Part shown: one piece after another, positions 8,128 to 16,333 of the stretch | Numbering within the stretch: position 1 is the first letter of the stretch | How the letters are laid out: each line of letters begins with the position of its first letter | From: Flavobacterium endophyticum | Lineage (GTDB): Bacteria > Bacteroidota > Bacteroidia > Flavobacteriales > Flavobacteriaceae | Assembly: GCF_003634455.1 (NCBI RefSeq) | Contig: NZ_RBLC01000001.1 | Location: 310,001 to 374,000, forward strand | Reading direction: 5' to 3' | Length of the DNA: 64,000 nucleotides | Position numbers and translations under genes: made by a program | Notes under the pieces: generated by a model | The model's input: the letters and a program-made list of their open reading frames with translations, nothing else | Database searches by the model: none | Told to the model about the DNA's origin: nothing

Positions 8128-8135
8128 TATATTTG
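8128..8135 (+). promoter_or_regulatory. -7 box TATATTTG of the HMA-like gene
   Basis: Matches TAnnTTTG, 16 bp before the ATG at 8152, which implies a very short leader. No -33 TTG seen at the usual distance. Confidence 0.5.
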
Positions 8136-8151
8136 TAAAAAAACATATTTT

Positions 8152-8517
8152 ATGAAAAGCAATTTCCTGAAAAAATCATTCGTAGCTTTCTTTATGCTGT
8201 TTGCCATTGCAACCTCTTTTGGGCAGGAAAATAAAAAGAACCAAAAAGCGGTAATCAAAACCTCTATCTCTTGCGACCACTGCAAGGAGTGTGAAACCTG
8301 CGGCGCCAACTTTCAATCGAATATGCTGAAAATAAAAGGCGTAAGAATGTATGAGCTCGATGAAAAAGAAATGACCATAACGGTATATTATAATGCTACA
8401 AAAACCGACCTGCAGACTATCAAAACAGCTATTTCGAAACTGGGTTATGATGCCGATGATGTGAAGGCAGATGTAGCGGCTTATGACAAATTGGATAACT
8501 GCTGTAAGAAAGCATAA
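8152..8517 (+). CDS. Periplasmic heavy-metal-associated (HMA-like) protein
   Basis: The 121-residue protein has a signal peptide ending in TSFGQ (about 25) and a ferredoxin-like HMA fold. The metal loop is expanded to CxxCxxCxxC (C41, C44, C47, C50), preceded by VIKTSIS and followed by a helix (SNMLKIKGVRMYEL) and strands typical of HMA domains. A C-terminal Cys pair (NCCKK) adds more ligands. The family binds soft metals such as copper, and here it would act in the periplasm. It stands alone between its own promoter and terminator. Confidence 0.85.
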   Translation: MKSNFLKKSFVAFFMLFAIATSFGQENKKNQKAVIKTSISCDHCKECETCGANFQSNMLKIKGVRMYELDEKEMTITVYYNATKTDLQTIKTAISKLGYDADDVKADVAAYDKLDNCCKKA

Positions 8518-8539
8518 TACTCTTTAAACTATAATTTCA

Positions 8540-8580
8540 AAAAACTGCAAGCTTCAAAAAACTCTTGCAGTTTTTTTTGT
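8540..8580 (+). terminator. Rho-independent terminator
   Basis: AAAACTGCAAG and CTTGCAGTTTT form a stem around about 10 nt, followed by T8. Confidence 0.8.
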
Positions 8581-8706
8581 TTTATAGACTCAAATACTTA
8601 AATTTCAACACGCTACAGATGTAAATCACTTAGAAAAACTGAATAGTAACCGACTTTTAAATTCCAAAATTATATATGATGTAAAACTTACTTAAAACAA
8701 CAAGAC

Positions 8707-9621
8707 ATGAGAACAATTCTACTTACTTTTTTCGCCACTGCGATTGTTTCTAGTGCTTATGCACAAGAAGCTGACAAAGTTTTGATTCGGGTAAAATATG
8801 CCTTTTCGCATATGCATGACATATACAACAGGGAGAATTATTATAAGGAAACTATGGTACTGATTGCAGGAAAAAAGGCTTCGGTATATTTGAGCTATGA
8901 TAAAGTTTTACAAGATATTCAGACTAAAGAGGTTTTTGAAAAACAAACTCGTGAACAGGCCAATGTAAAAACCCCAACCTATAGTATGCCGCCTAAAAAA
9001 CGACCGACGAACAGCATGGAGATTTTCTATTTTACCGATGCCCACAAGTTTATAATAAAAGAGCATTTGGGCGCTTTTTATCTTTGGGAGGAAAAAGTTG
9101 AAAAAATAGATTGGAACATCACATCGGAAACTAGCATCATCGAGAACCTAAATTGCAAAAAAGCGACAGGTTATTTTAGAGGCCGGAACTGGACAGTATG
9201 GTTTGCAGAAGAATTACCTTTTTCTAGCGGCCCATGGAAGTTGGTTGGATTACCAGGACTAATCATTGAAGCCTATGATGAGGATAGCGAAGTAAGCTTT
9301 GTATTTGCCGGGTTAGAGAAAATTGATGAAAACGCAAAGCCTCTTGCTGATGAATACAAATACGTACCAAGAATGGGAAGCAGCAACGCTCTTTCCGATA
9401 CCAAAATCCAACTGCCTACAGATGCTCATACCTTCAAAGCAACTCCCGAAGAAATAAAGGAATTGAAAGATCTTCAGAAAAAAGATCCTGAGAAATTTTT
9501 TAAAACCCAAATGGAATTGCTAGGACTTGGCGGACTAAAACCGGTTTCTAAAGGCAAAAGCTCCCCTGTTCCGATTCAAATGTTTATATTTAATAATCCT
9601 ATAGAGCGTTCAAAGCCTTAA
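8707..9621 (+). CDS. GLPGLI family protein, secreted
   Basis: The family signature is plain: GPWKLVGLPGLIIEAYDED at about residues 177-195, after the usual central YFRGRNWTVWFAEELP. A signal peptide ends at SSAYAQ (about 20). Length (304) fits the family, which is a Bacteroidetes-restricted group of exported proteins of unknown function, often found in several copies near outer-membrane transporters. No such transporter is next to it here. The short frameshifted gene at 9640 follows 18 bp later. Confidence 0.92.
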   Translation: MRTILLTFFATAIVSSAYAQEADKVLIRVKYAFSHMHDIYNRENYYKETMVLIAGKKASVYLSYDKVLQDIQTKEVFEKQTREQANVKTPTYSMPPKKRPTNSMEIFYFTDAHKFIIKEHLGAFYLWEEKVEKIDWNITSETSIIENLNCKKATGYFRGRNWTVWFAEELPFSSGPWKLVGLPGLIIEAYDEDSEVSFVFAGLEKIDENAKPLADEYKYVPRMGSSNALSDTKIQLPTDAHTFKATPEEIKELKDLQKKDPEKFFKTQMELLGLGGLKPVSKGKSSPVPIQMFIFNNPIERSKP

Positions 9622-9639
9622 CTTAATTGGACAGCTAAT

Positions 9640-10141
9640 ATGAAAACAGCAACAATCGTCTTTTTTTTTATTTTCTTGTCTTTGCGTTCGTGCCCAAAAC
9701 AGGAGCAGGGAACTGGGTTATGAACAGCCTATTTTTGACAGCGACACTTGCTGCTGGAGGAAACTTGCGAAGAATAACGAATATGAAAAAGCAGGCGATT
9801 TGATTGTTTCTTATCTTAAAAACAATAAAAAGCGCTCCAATATACATGCTCTACATTGGCATGCTGGACAAATGTTTGCCAAAGTGCAAAACGATAGATT
9901 AGCCGTGCATTACTTTCGAAAAACGTATAATTTCTTATACAAATGGTTTGGCGGCGAAGACGGAAAAACATGGTATTATTATGCCAAAGGAACGGTGGCT
10001 TTTATAGAAAGAGACCAAGAAAAATTAAGCAAGATTATTAAAGCTTGGGACAAAAATCTTCCGAAAGACCGCAACTATTCGAGCTTAGTCAGGCTTTATA
10101 AAAACTGGGACAGCAAGTATCTGGAAGCAACCGAACCATAG
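9640..10141 (+). pseudogene. Secreted TPR-like hypothetical, frameshifted at a T9 tract
   Basis: ATG 9640 starts a signal peptide (MKTATIVFFF...) that runs out of frame after the nine-T run at 9661-9669 and stops at 9721. The remaining protein is intact in the next frame: SCLCVRAQNRSRELGYEQP..., then helices (YEKAGDLIVSYLKNN, ALHWHAGQMFAKV, RLAVHYFRKTYNFLYKW) resembling a helical tandem-repeat protein, ending at 10141. Removing one T gives MKTATIVFFLFSCLCVRAQ, an excellent signal peptide. It is thus a fresh pseudogene, a phase-variable gene or a homopolymer sequencing error. The longest unbroken piece starts at 9800. Confidence 0.65.
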
Positions 10142-10183
10142 ATTCTATAAATAGATTATATTTAGCCTATTAAATAGCGTAAC

Positions 10184-10543
10184 ATGGCAGCTAAACGCAA
10201 CACCATAGACGAGTACATTTCAGATTTTTCAATCGAGGTGCAAGAGATTCTGGAAAAAGTCCGCGCCACGATACAAAAGGCGGCTCCAGAGGCAACCGAA
10301 GCCATCAAATATGCCATACCGACTTTTGTGCTTAATGGAAATCTCGTGCATTTTGCCGCTTTTAAAAACCATATCGGTTTTTATCCGGCTCCTGAGGGCA
10401 TGGAAGAATTTGATAAAGAGTTTTCGGCTTACAAAAAAGGAAAGGGTTCTGTACAGTTTCCGCTTGACCAGCCGATTCCTTTGGAATTGATTGCCAAGAT
10501 AACGGCTTTTAGGGCAAAGCAGAATTCTGAGAAAAAGAAATAG
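10184..10543 (+). CDS. DUF1801 / YdhG-like protein
   Basis: The protein has 119 residues with the family's hallmarks: TIDEYISDFSIEVQEILEKVR, the helix APEATEAIKYAIPTF, and VHFAAFKNHIGFYPAP. DUF1801 proteins are small cytoplasmic proteins; a Bacillus member (Fra/YdhG) was described as an iron chaperone (frataxin-like), but whether this applies here is not known. It lies 21 bp before the glycosidase-like gene on the same strand. Confidence 0.9.
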   Translation: MAAKRNTIDEYISDFSIEVQEILEKVRATIQKAAPEATEAIKYAIPTFVLNGNLVHFAAFKNHIGFYPAPEGMEEFDKEFSAYKKGKGSVQFPLDQPIPLELIAKITAFRAKQNSEKKK

Positions 10544-10564
10544 CCAAAAAATCATTTTTTAATA

Positions 10565-11314
10565 TTGAGAGCATTGAAAAAAAATCTTACGATCACACTA
10601 TTCGTTCTGGCTTTAGGGACGTTAGGGTTTTGTGCATTTGCAAAAAAGGTATCCTATAGCGACAGCCGCTTTATCAGTTATGTGGTTGATCCAAAAAAGC
10701 AAACTTTAAAACTGTACTTAAAAGACGAAAAGCAGCAAAATTTCAAAAGCATCAACAACTTAAAGCTTTGGCTCGAAAAAAAGAGCCAAAATCTCGAATT
10801 TGCGATGAATGCTGGAATGTATAAAATGGATAACTCCCCTCAAGGTCTTTACATTGAAAATCAAAAAGAATTGTTTCCTCTAGACACGGCCAGCGGTAAT
10901 GGGAATTTTTATCTGAAACCTAACGGCATATTTTATATCACTAAAGAAAATGTTCCTTTTGTGTGCGCTACTGAAAAAATTGCAAATAAGAACACGATGA
11001 AATATGCCACGCAGTCTGGCCCGATGCTGGTAATTGATGGACAAATTCATCCTAAATTTAAAAAGGGCTCTGCCAATCTAAATATTAGAAACGGCGTGGG
11101 TATTCTGCCAAACAACACGATTATTTTTGCGATGTCAAAAGAAGAAATAAGCTTCTATGACTTTGCTTCTTATTTTAAAAGCCTGGGCTGCAAGAATGCA
11201 CTATATCTGGATGGTTTTGTTTCTCGAACGTATCTTCCAAAAGAAAATTGGCTTCAAGTTGATGGCAATTTTGGCGTGATCGTTGGCGTAACTACAAAAA
11301 AAGAAAAGCAATAA
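10565..11314 (+). CDS. Phosphodiester glycosidase (NAGPA/DUF2233) family protein
   Basis: The 249-residue protein carries an N-terminal hydrophobic signal (ITLFVLALGTLGFCAFA). The DUF2233 core includes EFAMNAGMYKMDNSPQGLY, QSGPMLVIDGQIHPKF, RNGVGILPNNTIIF and ALYLDGFVSRTYLP. The family includes the mammalian uncovering enzyme that releases N-acetylglucosamine from phosphodiesters, and bacterial members act on sugar phosphodiesters outside the cytoplasm. No ATG is available: TTG at 10565 or TTG at 10574 must start it. The second gives LKKNLTITLFVLAL, an equally good signal. Confidence 0.85.
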   Translation: MRALKKNLTITLFVLALGTLGFCAFAKKVSYSDSRFISYVVDPKKQTLKLYLKDEKQQNFKSINNLKLWLEKKSQNLEFAMNAGMYKMDNSPQGLYIENQKELFPLDTASGNGNFYLKPNGIFYITKENVPFVCATEKIANKNTMKYATQSGPMLVIDGQIHPKFKKGSANLNIRNGVGILPNNTIIFAMSKEEISFYDFASYFKSLGCKNALYLDGFVSRTYLPKENWLQVDGNFGVIVGVTTKKEKQ

Positions 11315-11345
11315 AAAACTCCCGAGTGATATCGGGAGTTTTTCT
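11313..11345. terminator. Bidirectional terminator
   Basis: AACTCCCGA and TCGGGAGTT form a 9-bp stem with A-run and T-run flanks. It lies between convergent DUF2233 and purM genes. Confidence 0.85.
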
Positions 11346-11366
11346 CTATTTAAAATTCTCTAGTTT

Positions 11367-12545
11367 TTAATACTCAAAGGTTCCAAATTCGCTTTGTATC
11401 GTAAGCTTTTTGTGCTCTGAAGCTTCTACCCTGCCGACAATCTGAGCGTCTACATTGAATGATTTTGAAATCGCAATAATCTCGTCTGCGATTTCTTGCG
11501 GAACGTAGATTTCCATTCGGTGGCCGCAATTGAATACTTGGTACATTTCTTTCCAATCTGTCTTAGATTGTTCTTGTATCAATTTGAAAAGCGGCGGAAT
11601 CGGGAAAAGATTATCTTTTATAACATGGACATTGTCTACAAAATGAAGCACTTTTGTCTGTGCGCCACCGCTGCAATGTACCATTCCGTGAATTTGTTTT
11701 GGAGAATAGGTATCCAAGATTTTTTTAATAATCGGTGCGTAGGTTCTTGTAGGCGACAGTACTAATTTTCCGGCATCAATCGGAGCACCTTCCACCTCGT
11801 CAGTCAATCTGACATTGCCAGAATAGACCAAGTCAGACGGTACGGAAGCATCAAAGCTTTCTGGATATTTCTGCGCGAGGTAGTTATGGAAAACGTCATG
11901 GCGTGCAGAAGTAAGTCCGTTGCTGCCCATTCCTCCGTTGTATGATTTCTCATAAGAAGCCTGTCCGAAAGAAGCCAAACCAACAATAACATCGCCTGCT
12001 TGAATGTTTGCGTTATCGACTACTTTGTCTCTTTTGATTCTTGCCGTTACGGTAGAATCGACAATTATCGTACGGACCAAATCTCCGACATCGGCAGTCT
12101 CGCCTCCAGTGGAATTAATCGTAACTCCAAATGATTTCAATTCGTCTATAAGTTCTTCGGTTCCGTTAATGATGGCAGAAATTACTTCGGCTGGAATCAG
12201 GTTTTTGTTTCTTCCGATAGTTGAGGAAAGCAAGATATTATCTGTGGCTCCAACGCACAAAAGATCGTCGATATTCATGATAAGGGCATCTTGAGAAATG
12301 CCTTTCCAAACCGACAAATCGCCTGTTTCTTTCCAATACAAATAGGCCAGCGAAGATTTTGTTCCGGCGCCGTCTGCATGCATAATCAGGCAATACTCTT
12401 CATCGTTAGTAAGATAATCGGGAACTATTTTGCAGAAAGCTTTTGGAAATAATCCTTTGTCTATGTTTTTGATTGCGTTGTGAACGTCTTCTTTTGAAGC
12501 AGAAACTCCTCGCAGATTATAGCGCTTGCTTGTATCGGAACTCAT
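11367..12545 (-). CDS. purM: Phosphoribosylformylglycinamidine cyclo-ligase (AIR synthase), Bacteroidetes form
   Basis: The sequence matches the 390-residue PurM-related form of Bacteroidetes. YNLRGVSASKEDVHNAIKNI is the N-terminus, CLIMHADGAGTKSSLAYLYW the GAGTK nucleotide-binding loop (about 54-62), and MNIDDLLCVGATDNILLSS the next conserved segment; STGGETADV and GMVHCSGGAQTKVL mark the C-terminal domain. PurM closes the imidazole ring in purine synthesis using ATP. It stands alone, with a TATCTTTG box 26 bp upstream of the ATG and a shared terminator downstream. Confidence 0.87.
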   Translation of the reverse strand: MSSDTSKRYNLRGVSASKEDVHNAIKNIDKGLFPKAFCKIVPDYLTNDEEYCLIMHADGAGTKSSLAYLYWKETGDLSVWKGISQDALIMNIDDLLCVGATDNILLSSTIGRNKNLIPAEVISAIINGTEELIDELKSFGVTINSTGGETADVGDLVRTIIVDSTVTARIKRDKVVDNANIQAGDVIVGLASFGQASYEKSYNGGMGSNGLTSARHDVFHNYLAQKYPESFDASVPSDLVYSGNVRLTDEVEGAPIDAGKLVLSPTRTYAPIIKKILDTYSPKQIHGMVHCSGGAQTKVLHFVDNVHVIKDNLFPIPPLFKLIQEQSKTDWKEMYQVFNCGHRMEIYVPQEIADEIIAISKSFNVDAQIVGRVEASEHKKLTIQSEFGTFEY

Positions 12546-12570
12546 AAAAATTGGTTGTGTTGTTGTGGCG

Positions 12571-12578
12571 CAAAGATA
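12571..12578 (-). promoter_or_regulatory. -7 box TATCTTTG of purM
   Basis: Read on the minus strand it matches TAnnTTTG, 26 bp before the purM ATG. No good -33 TTG. Confidence 0.55.
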
Positions 12579-12660
12579 ATCAGTTTTTTTTAGTTAAGAT
12601 TGCTGTATGGCTATAGATTTTAGACTTTCTTGACAGCAAAAAACGTTAAAATACAAGAAA

Positions 12661-13548
12661 CTAATTTTCTACAATCTCAATCTCTACGCGACGGTTGGAA
12701 GCTCTTTCCTGCTCTGTTTTTTCTGGAATAGCAAAAAGCGGTTGCGTGACCCCAAATCCTTTATAGGTGACTCTTTCGTCTTCGATTCCGTTTATTTCTA
12801 GAAACTTGGCAATAGCTTTTGCTCTTTTAGTAGACAAGTCCTGTTTATCGTTCTGCATACAGCAGATGTGTCCTTGGATTTGAATCTTCATCTGCGGATT
12901 TCTTTTCATGACTTCCAATAACTCGTACATTTTTGGCCTGGAATCGTTGGTGATCGCAAAAGTATTTAATTGGAAATTGAGGTTGTCAAGCTTTAGTCTT
13001 TCTCCCGCTTTTGCAACGGTCAGTTTTTCCATAAAAGCTACATCAAAAACCAGTTCTGTAGAGCTCCCGTTAGGATTTTGGATGGTTATCTTTTCGGGGT
13101 ATTTAGGCATTTCTCTCGGCTTTATGACAACAGGCTGTTCTTTGATTCCAAGAATTTCGTTTTCACGAGCCAAGTCTTTCGCTTCGATAAAGTAGATAAC
13201 AACTTTTCTGTTTTCGGCTTTTATTTTTGAATGCTTGTGCTTTTCGCCAAAGCTTCGAGTCTTGAAGTCTTCTCTTATTTTCAGCTTTCCTTTTACTAAC
13301 TCATACACATAATTAACGCGTTTTTGAGCCAGCGTATCGTTAAATCCAGAGGTTCCGTCCTCATCGGTATATCCATTTATAGCAACAATCTTGATGTCTT
13401 TATTGGCATTGATAAAATTCTGAAGCTTGTCGTTTTCTTGTTTTTTAAGTTCGTGCTTATTGCTGTCAAAATAGACCGAGAATGCTTCTTGTGCTTGCGT
13501 AGCTACAGAAAAAAGCAAGAAAAGTATATAGATAGCTGTGTTTTTCAT
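12661..13548 (-). CDS. Secreted protein with two OmpA C-like domains (curli locus)
   Basis: The 295-residue protein has a signal peptide (ending SVATQAQ) and two OmpA-type domains at about 22-130 and 185-295. The first keeps the peptidoglycan-binding pair: NGYTDEDG (Asp) and AQKRVNYV (Arg). In the second, the canonical GHTD is GHICC, so the Asp is replaced by Cys; the rest is typical (RAKAIAKFLEINGI, YKGFG, ERASNRRVEI). It should tie an envelope complex to peptidoglycan. It is the downstream member of a tandem pair on the strand of the csg genes, as OmpA-family genes often are in Bacteroidetes curli loci. Confidence 0.87.
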   Translation of the reverse strand: MKNTAIYILFLLFSVATQAQEAFSVYFDSNKHELKKQENDKLQNFINANKDIKIVAINGYTDEDGTSGFNDTLAQKRVNYVYELVKGKLKIREDFKTRSFGEKHKHSKIKAENRKVVIYFIEAKDLARENEILGIKEQPVVIKPREMPKYPEKITIQNPNGSSTELVFDVAFMEKLTVAKAGERLKLDNLNFQLNTFAITNDSRPKMYELLEVMKRNPQMKIQIQGHICCMQNDKQDLSTKRAKAIAKFLEINGIEDERVTYKGFGVTQPLFAIPEKTEQERASNRRVEIEIVEN

Positions 13549-13629
13549 GGGATAAGTTTATAATTAAAAACGAAGTAACAAATTATTTATTACATAAAAA
13601 AGCCTACCCGAAAGAGCTGGCCTACAGGA

Positions 13630-14409
13630 TTATTCGCTTTGGAGCACTAATATTTCTACCCTTCTATTTTCGTTGCGTTCCTGCTCGTTCTTTTCGGGTA
13701 TTGGATGGATGGGCTTGGTGCTTCCGAATCCTTTATATTTCAGCCTACTGCTGCTGATTCCGTTTGCAATTAAATAATTATAAATCGCTTTGGCTCGGAT
13801 CGTAGCGATGTCTTCTAAGTCGGTTCCTAATTGGCAGCAGATGTGTCCTTGAATTTCTATTTTCAGGTTTGGCTTTTCTGTCAAAATAGTTAGCAATTCT
13901 CTTAGGATAGGTTCTGAGGCTGGGACAATAATTCCGGAGCGGTCATAAAAATTTAGGTTCTTAAGCGTCAGTTTATCCCCTGTTTTAAGGGTCTTGATTT
14001 CTTCAGAGAGCTTGCTTTTGGGTACTTCTTTTTGAGGAATCGTATAATAGACTGTTACTTTGCGATTGGCCTCTTGCACGGTAGCTTGGGCAAACTGTTC
14101 TCCAAAGCCTTTTAATTCAATAGCTTCGTTTATTTTTATGCTATTGGCTTTAAGCGTTTGAAGGACATACTCTGCCCGTTTTACTGAAAGCGCGTCGTTG
14201 TATTCCATCGTACCAACGGCATCACAATAGCCATAAATCTTATCGATTATTGCTGTGGGGTTTTCGCTAATCCATTGGGATAGTTTGTTGGAAGATGTTG
14301 TGTTTGTTTCTGAAATGTCAAAATCAAAAAAGACCTGGAAACGATTTTCTTGTGAATAAATAAAAGTCGAAAATAACAGTAGGAAAGCTGTCGTAATTTT
14401 TTGTCTCAC
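13630..14409 (-). CDS. Secreted protein with two OmpA C-like domains, paralogue (curli locus)
   Basis: This is a paralogue of the gene at 12661, about 259 residues from a GTG at 14409 (MRQKITTAFLLLFSTFIYSQ, a good signal peptide). A longer frame to 14490 exists but would run through the terminator stem at 14467-14490, so I prefer the GTG. The N-terminal OmpA domain has YGYCDAVG with Asp and SVKRAEYV with Arg; the C-terminal domain has GHICC in place of GHTD, as in the sister gene. Both copies share this change, so it predates their duplication. Likely role: peptidoglycan anchoring of the curli apparatus or a related complex. Confidence 0.85.
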   Translation of the reverse strand: MRQKITTAFLLLFSTFIYSQENRFQVFFDFDISETNTTSSNKLSQWISENPTAIIDKIYGYCDAVGTMEYNDALSVKRAEYVLQTLKANSIKINEAIELKGFGEQFAQATVQEANRKVTVYYTIPQKEVPKSKLSEEIKTLKTGDKLTLKNLNFYDRSGIIVPASEPILRELLTILTEKPNLKIEIQGHICCQLGTDLEDIATIRAKAIYNYLIANGISSSRLKYKGFGSTKPIHPIPEKNEQERNENRRVEILVLQSE

Positions 14410-14460
14410 GTTTATGGTTTTTACAGCAAACGGAAGAATAAGATTTTTATTACGCCAAAA

Positions 14461-14490
14461 TAAAAAGTGAGACAGCCGAAACTGTCTCAC
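14461..14490 (-). terminator. Terminator downstream of the csg operon
   Basis: On the minus strand GTGAGACAG-TTTCGG-CTGTCTCAC is a perfect 9-bp stem followed by TTTTTATTTT. It lies 340 bp past the last csg-operon gene and just upstream of the OmpA pair. Confidence 0.8.
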
Positions 14491-14829
14491 CGGTTTTAGA
14501 ATTAATTTGCTTGGAAAAATTAGAATTTAGGTTACGTCTGATTTTTTTTCAAAAAACAGAATGGGGTATTTCAAATACACAAAATTCTAACAGAGCAAAT
14601 TAAAATATTTATTTACGATGGGGGTAAATAAATAAGTATAAGTAAAAAACTTATGGGGATAAAGTTTCTATTGAAACTCGTTATATCATTACTAAATTAA
14701 ATTAAAAGAATAAAGATTTTATGTATTTGTCCTTATAATCGACAAACCGCAACATTCTTAGACAAAACACTATTTACCAGCAATTTGTAAAAACAAAATA
14801 ACAAAAGGCGAAAAAATTGTTCAAAAAAA
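14491..14829. other. Gene-free region between csg operon and OmpA pair
   Basis: This 340-bp A+T-rich stretch has no supportable ORF on either strand. I saw no TAnnTTTG box in good register for the OmpA pair. If the terminator at 14461 is efficient, the OmpA genes need a promoter within or close to it. Confidence 0.4.
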
Positions 14830-16314
14830 TCATTCCCAATCGGGCATTGATGCATTGGTGAACAAAGTAGTTCTTGAAGCCACAATTCCGATAAAGTATT
14901 TTTGCACGTTCCTAGCGCTTATAAAATCATTAGACGTGTTGACAAAAATAACTTCTGCTTCATTTGGCGAGTATCGGGCATCGATATCCACTGTTCCTGC
15001 TGGCTTTTCGGTATTTATTTCTGCTGTCGTATTTGTGCTAAAAACATGCTGGAAGATACGCGAATCCAACTGCCTATAATCTGGGTTTTCAAAACCTGAC
15101 ACGTCTCTGGTAAAAAGCAATTTTTGTCCTGTTATTGAAAAATTCAAGCTTCCGACAGCACCATTTACGCCTGATATAACCAAATCTGAAATGGCACCTT
15201 CAGCCGTAATCACATATATTTCGGCATTATAACCGCTGGCATCGTTAACTTTCAGGGCAATTTTGGAACCGTCATAACTCCAGTCGCATTCTGAAATAAA
15301 TTTGCCGTTGGGTGTCTGGAAAATCTGGGTCAATCCGCTGCCATTGCTGTTTATCTTATAAAGCTTGTCAAAACTCGGATAGATGAGCTGGCTTCCGGCC
15401 GTATTCCATGAAAAATTGATAAACTCTGAATTGAATCCTGCAATAGGAACTGAGTTGGTTACTTTAAATACTCCTGTTCCGTCGAGGTTCATCGTATAGA
15501 GATGATTTTGGGCGCCATTAGAACGGATAAAAGCAATCTTATTAGACTGGTTATTTTTTCGAGGCCGCCAGCTGTTAGTTTCAGAACTTGTGAGCTGTAT
15601 CTGGTTTCCGGAATTGTCGCCGGCATATATCACATTGTTTTCGCTGAGTTTTTTGACTAATAGAAATCGAGCATCAGGAAAAGAAGTCGTAGTGAAGGAT
15701 CGCACAGCGCTCAATACAGGAGGATTCAGTCCGTCTGAAACGGAAACCTGCCAAAAATATTTCGTCCCGAAAGCAAGATTCTGCAACGTATAGGTCGGCG
15801 TTACAATATCGGAATAGACCACGACATCGCTGTTAGCATCATTTCGGAGGATCACTTCATAGGTAAGCGAGTCTTCTTCAGGATCAGTCGCGGTCCATGT
15901 CAATACTACTTGTCTATTTTGGTTTACGGCATTATCTGCTGGTAAAACCAAAGCTGGAGTATTGGGTGATCTGTTGCCGCTTGTGGAGAGGTCTAATTCA
16001 AAAACAATTTCTGTGGTGCTGTTACTATTGACTGTGGCGGCTTCAAATTTTGTCAAGTATCCATCTTTTTGGGCTTGAAAAGAATATTGCCCGACCGGAA
16101 CATTAGAAACTGTAAATCTTCCGTCTTCATCGGTAAAAACAATACTCGAGGTCGGATTCGAAAAAACTTTTGCATTGACTAACGGTTCAAAAGTATCGGC
16201 AATAACTACCCTTCCGGTAACGGTTCCAAAATCTTCTCCTGCGACCTTTTCTTCGCTGCACGAAAACAGCAGCAATAAAAGAAAGAGGCCTGATTTTATA
16301 AGAATATTTTTCAT
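14830..16314 (-). CDS. Lipoprotein: CarbR-like + FN3-like + TolB-type propeller, last gene of csg operon
   Basis: The 494-residue protein is a lipoprotein (LLFSCSEE, Cys19). Domains in order: a carboxypeptidase regulatory-like fold at about 28-112 (GRVVIADTFEPLVNAKVF), a fibronectin type III-like domain at about 115-215 (VLTWTATDPEEDSLTYEVIL, FGTKYFWQVSVSD), and a propeller of TolB/PD40-like blades at about 220-494 (HLYTMNLDGTG, DWSYDGSKIALKV, ARYSPNEAEVIFV). It follows csgG by 19 bp and so belongs to the curli transcript. Its role is unknown; exposure near the CsgG pore with fibre- or sugar-binding modules would fit. Confidence 0.85.
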   Translation of the reverse strand: MKNILIKSGLFLLLLLFSCSEEKVAGEDFGTVTGRVVIADTFEPLVNAKVFSNPTSSIVFTDEDGRFTVSNVPVGQYSFQAQKDGYLTKFEAATVNSNSTTEIVFELDLSTSGNRSPNTPALVLPADNAVNQNRQVVLTWTATDPEEDSLTYEVILRNDANSDVVVYSDIVTPTYTLQNLAFGTKYFWQVSVSDGLNPPVLSAVRSFTTTSFPDARFLLVKKLSENNVIYAGDNSGNQIQLTSSETNSWRPRKNNQSNKIAFIRSNGAQNHLYTMNLDGTGVFKVTNSVPIAGFNSEFINFSWNTAGSQLIYPSFDKLYKINSNGSGLTQIFQTPNGKFISECDWSYDGSKIALKVNDASGYNAEIYVITAEGAISDLVISGVNGAVGSLNFSITGQKLLFTRDVSGFENPDYRQLDSRIFQHVFSTNTTAEINTEKPAGTVDIDARYSPNEAEVIFVNTSNDFISARNVQKYFIGIVASRTTLFTNASMPDWE

Positions 16315-16333
16315 GATTTTTAAAGATTAAAAA

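Noticed and set aside
14410..14490. N-terminal extension of the second OmpA-type gene
   Set aside because: It would translate through the terminator stem; the GTG at 14409 gives a standard signal peptide.
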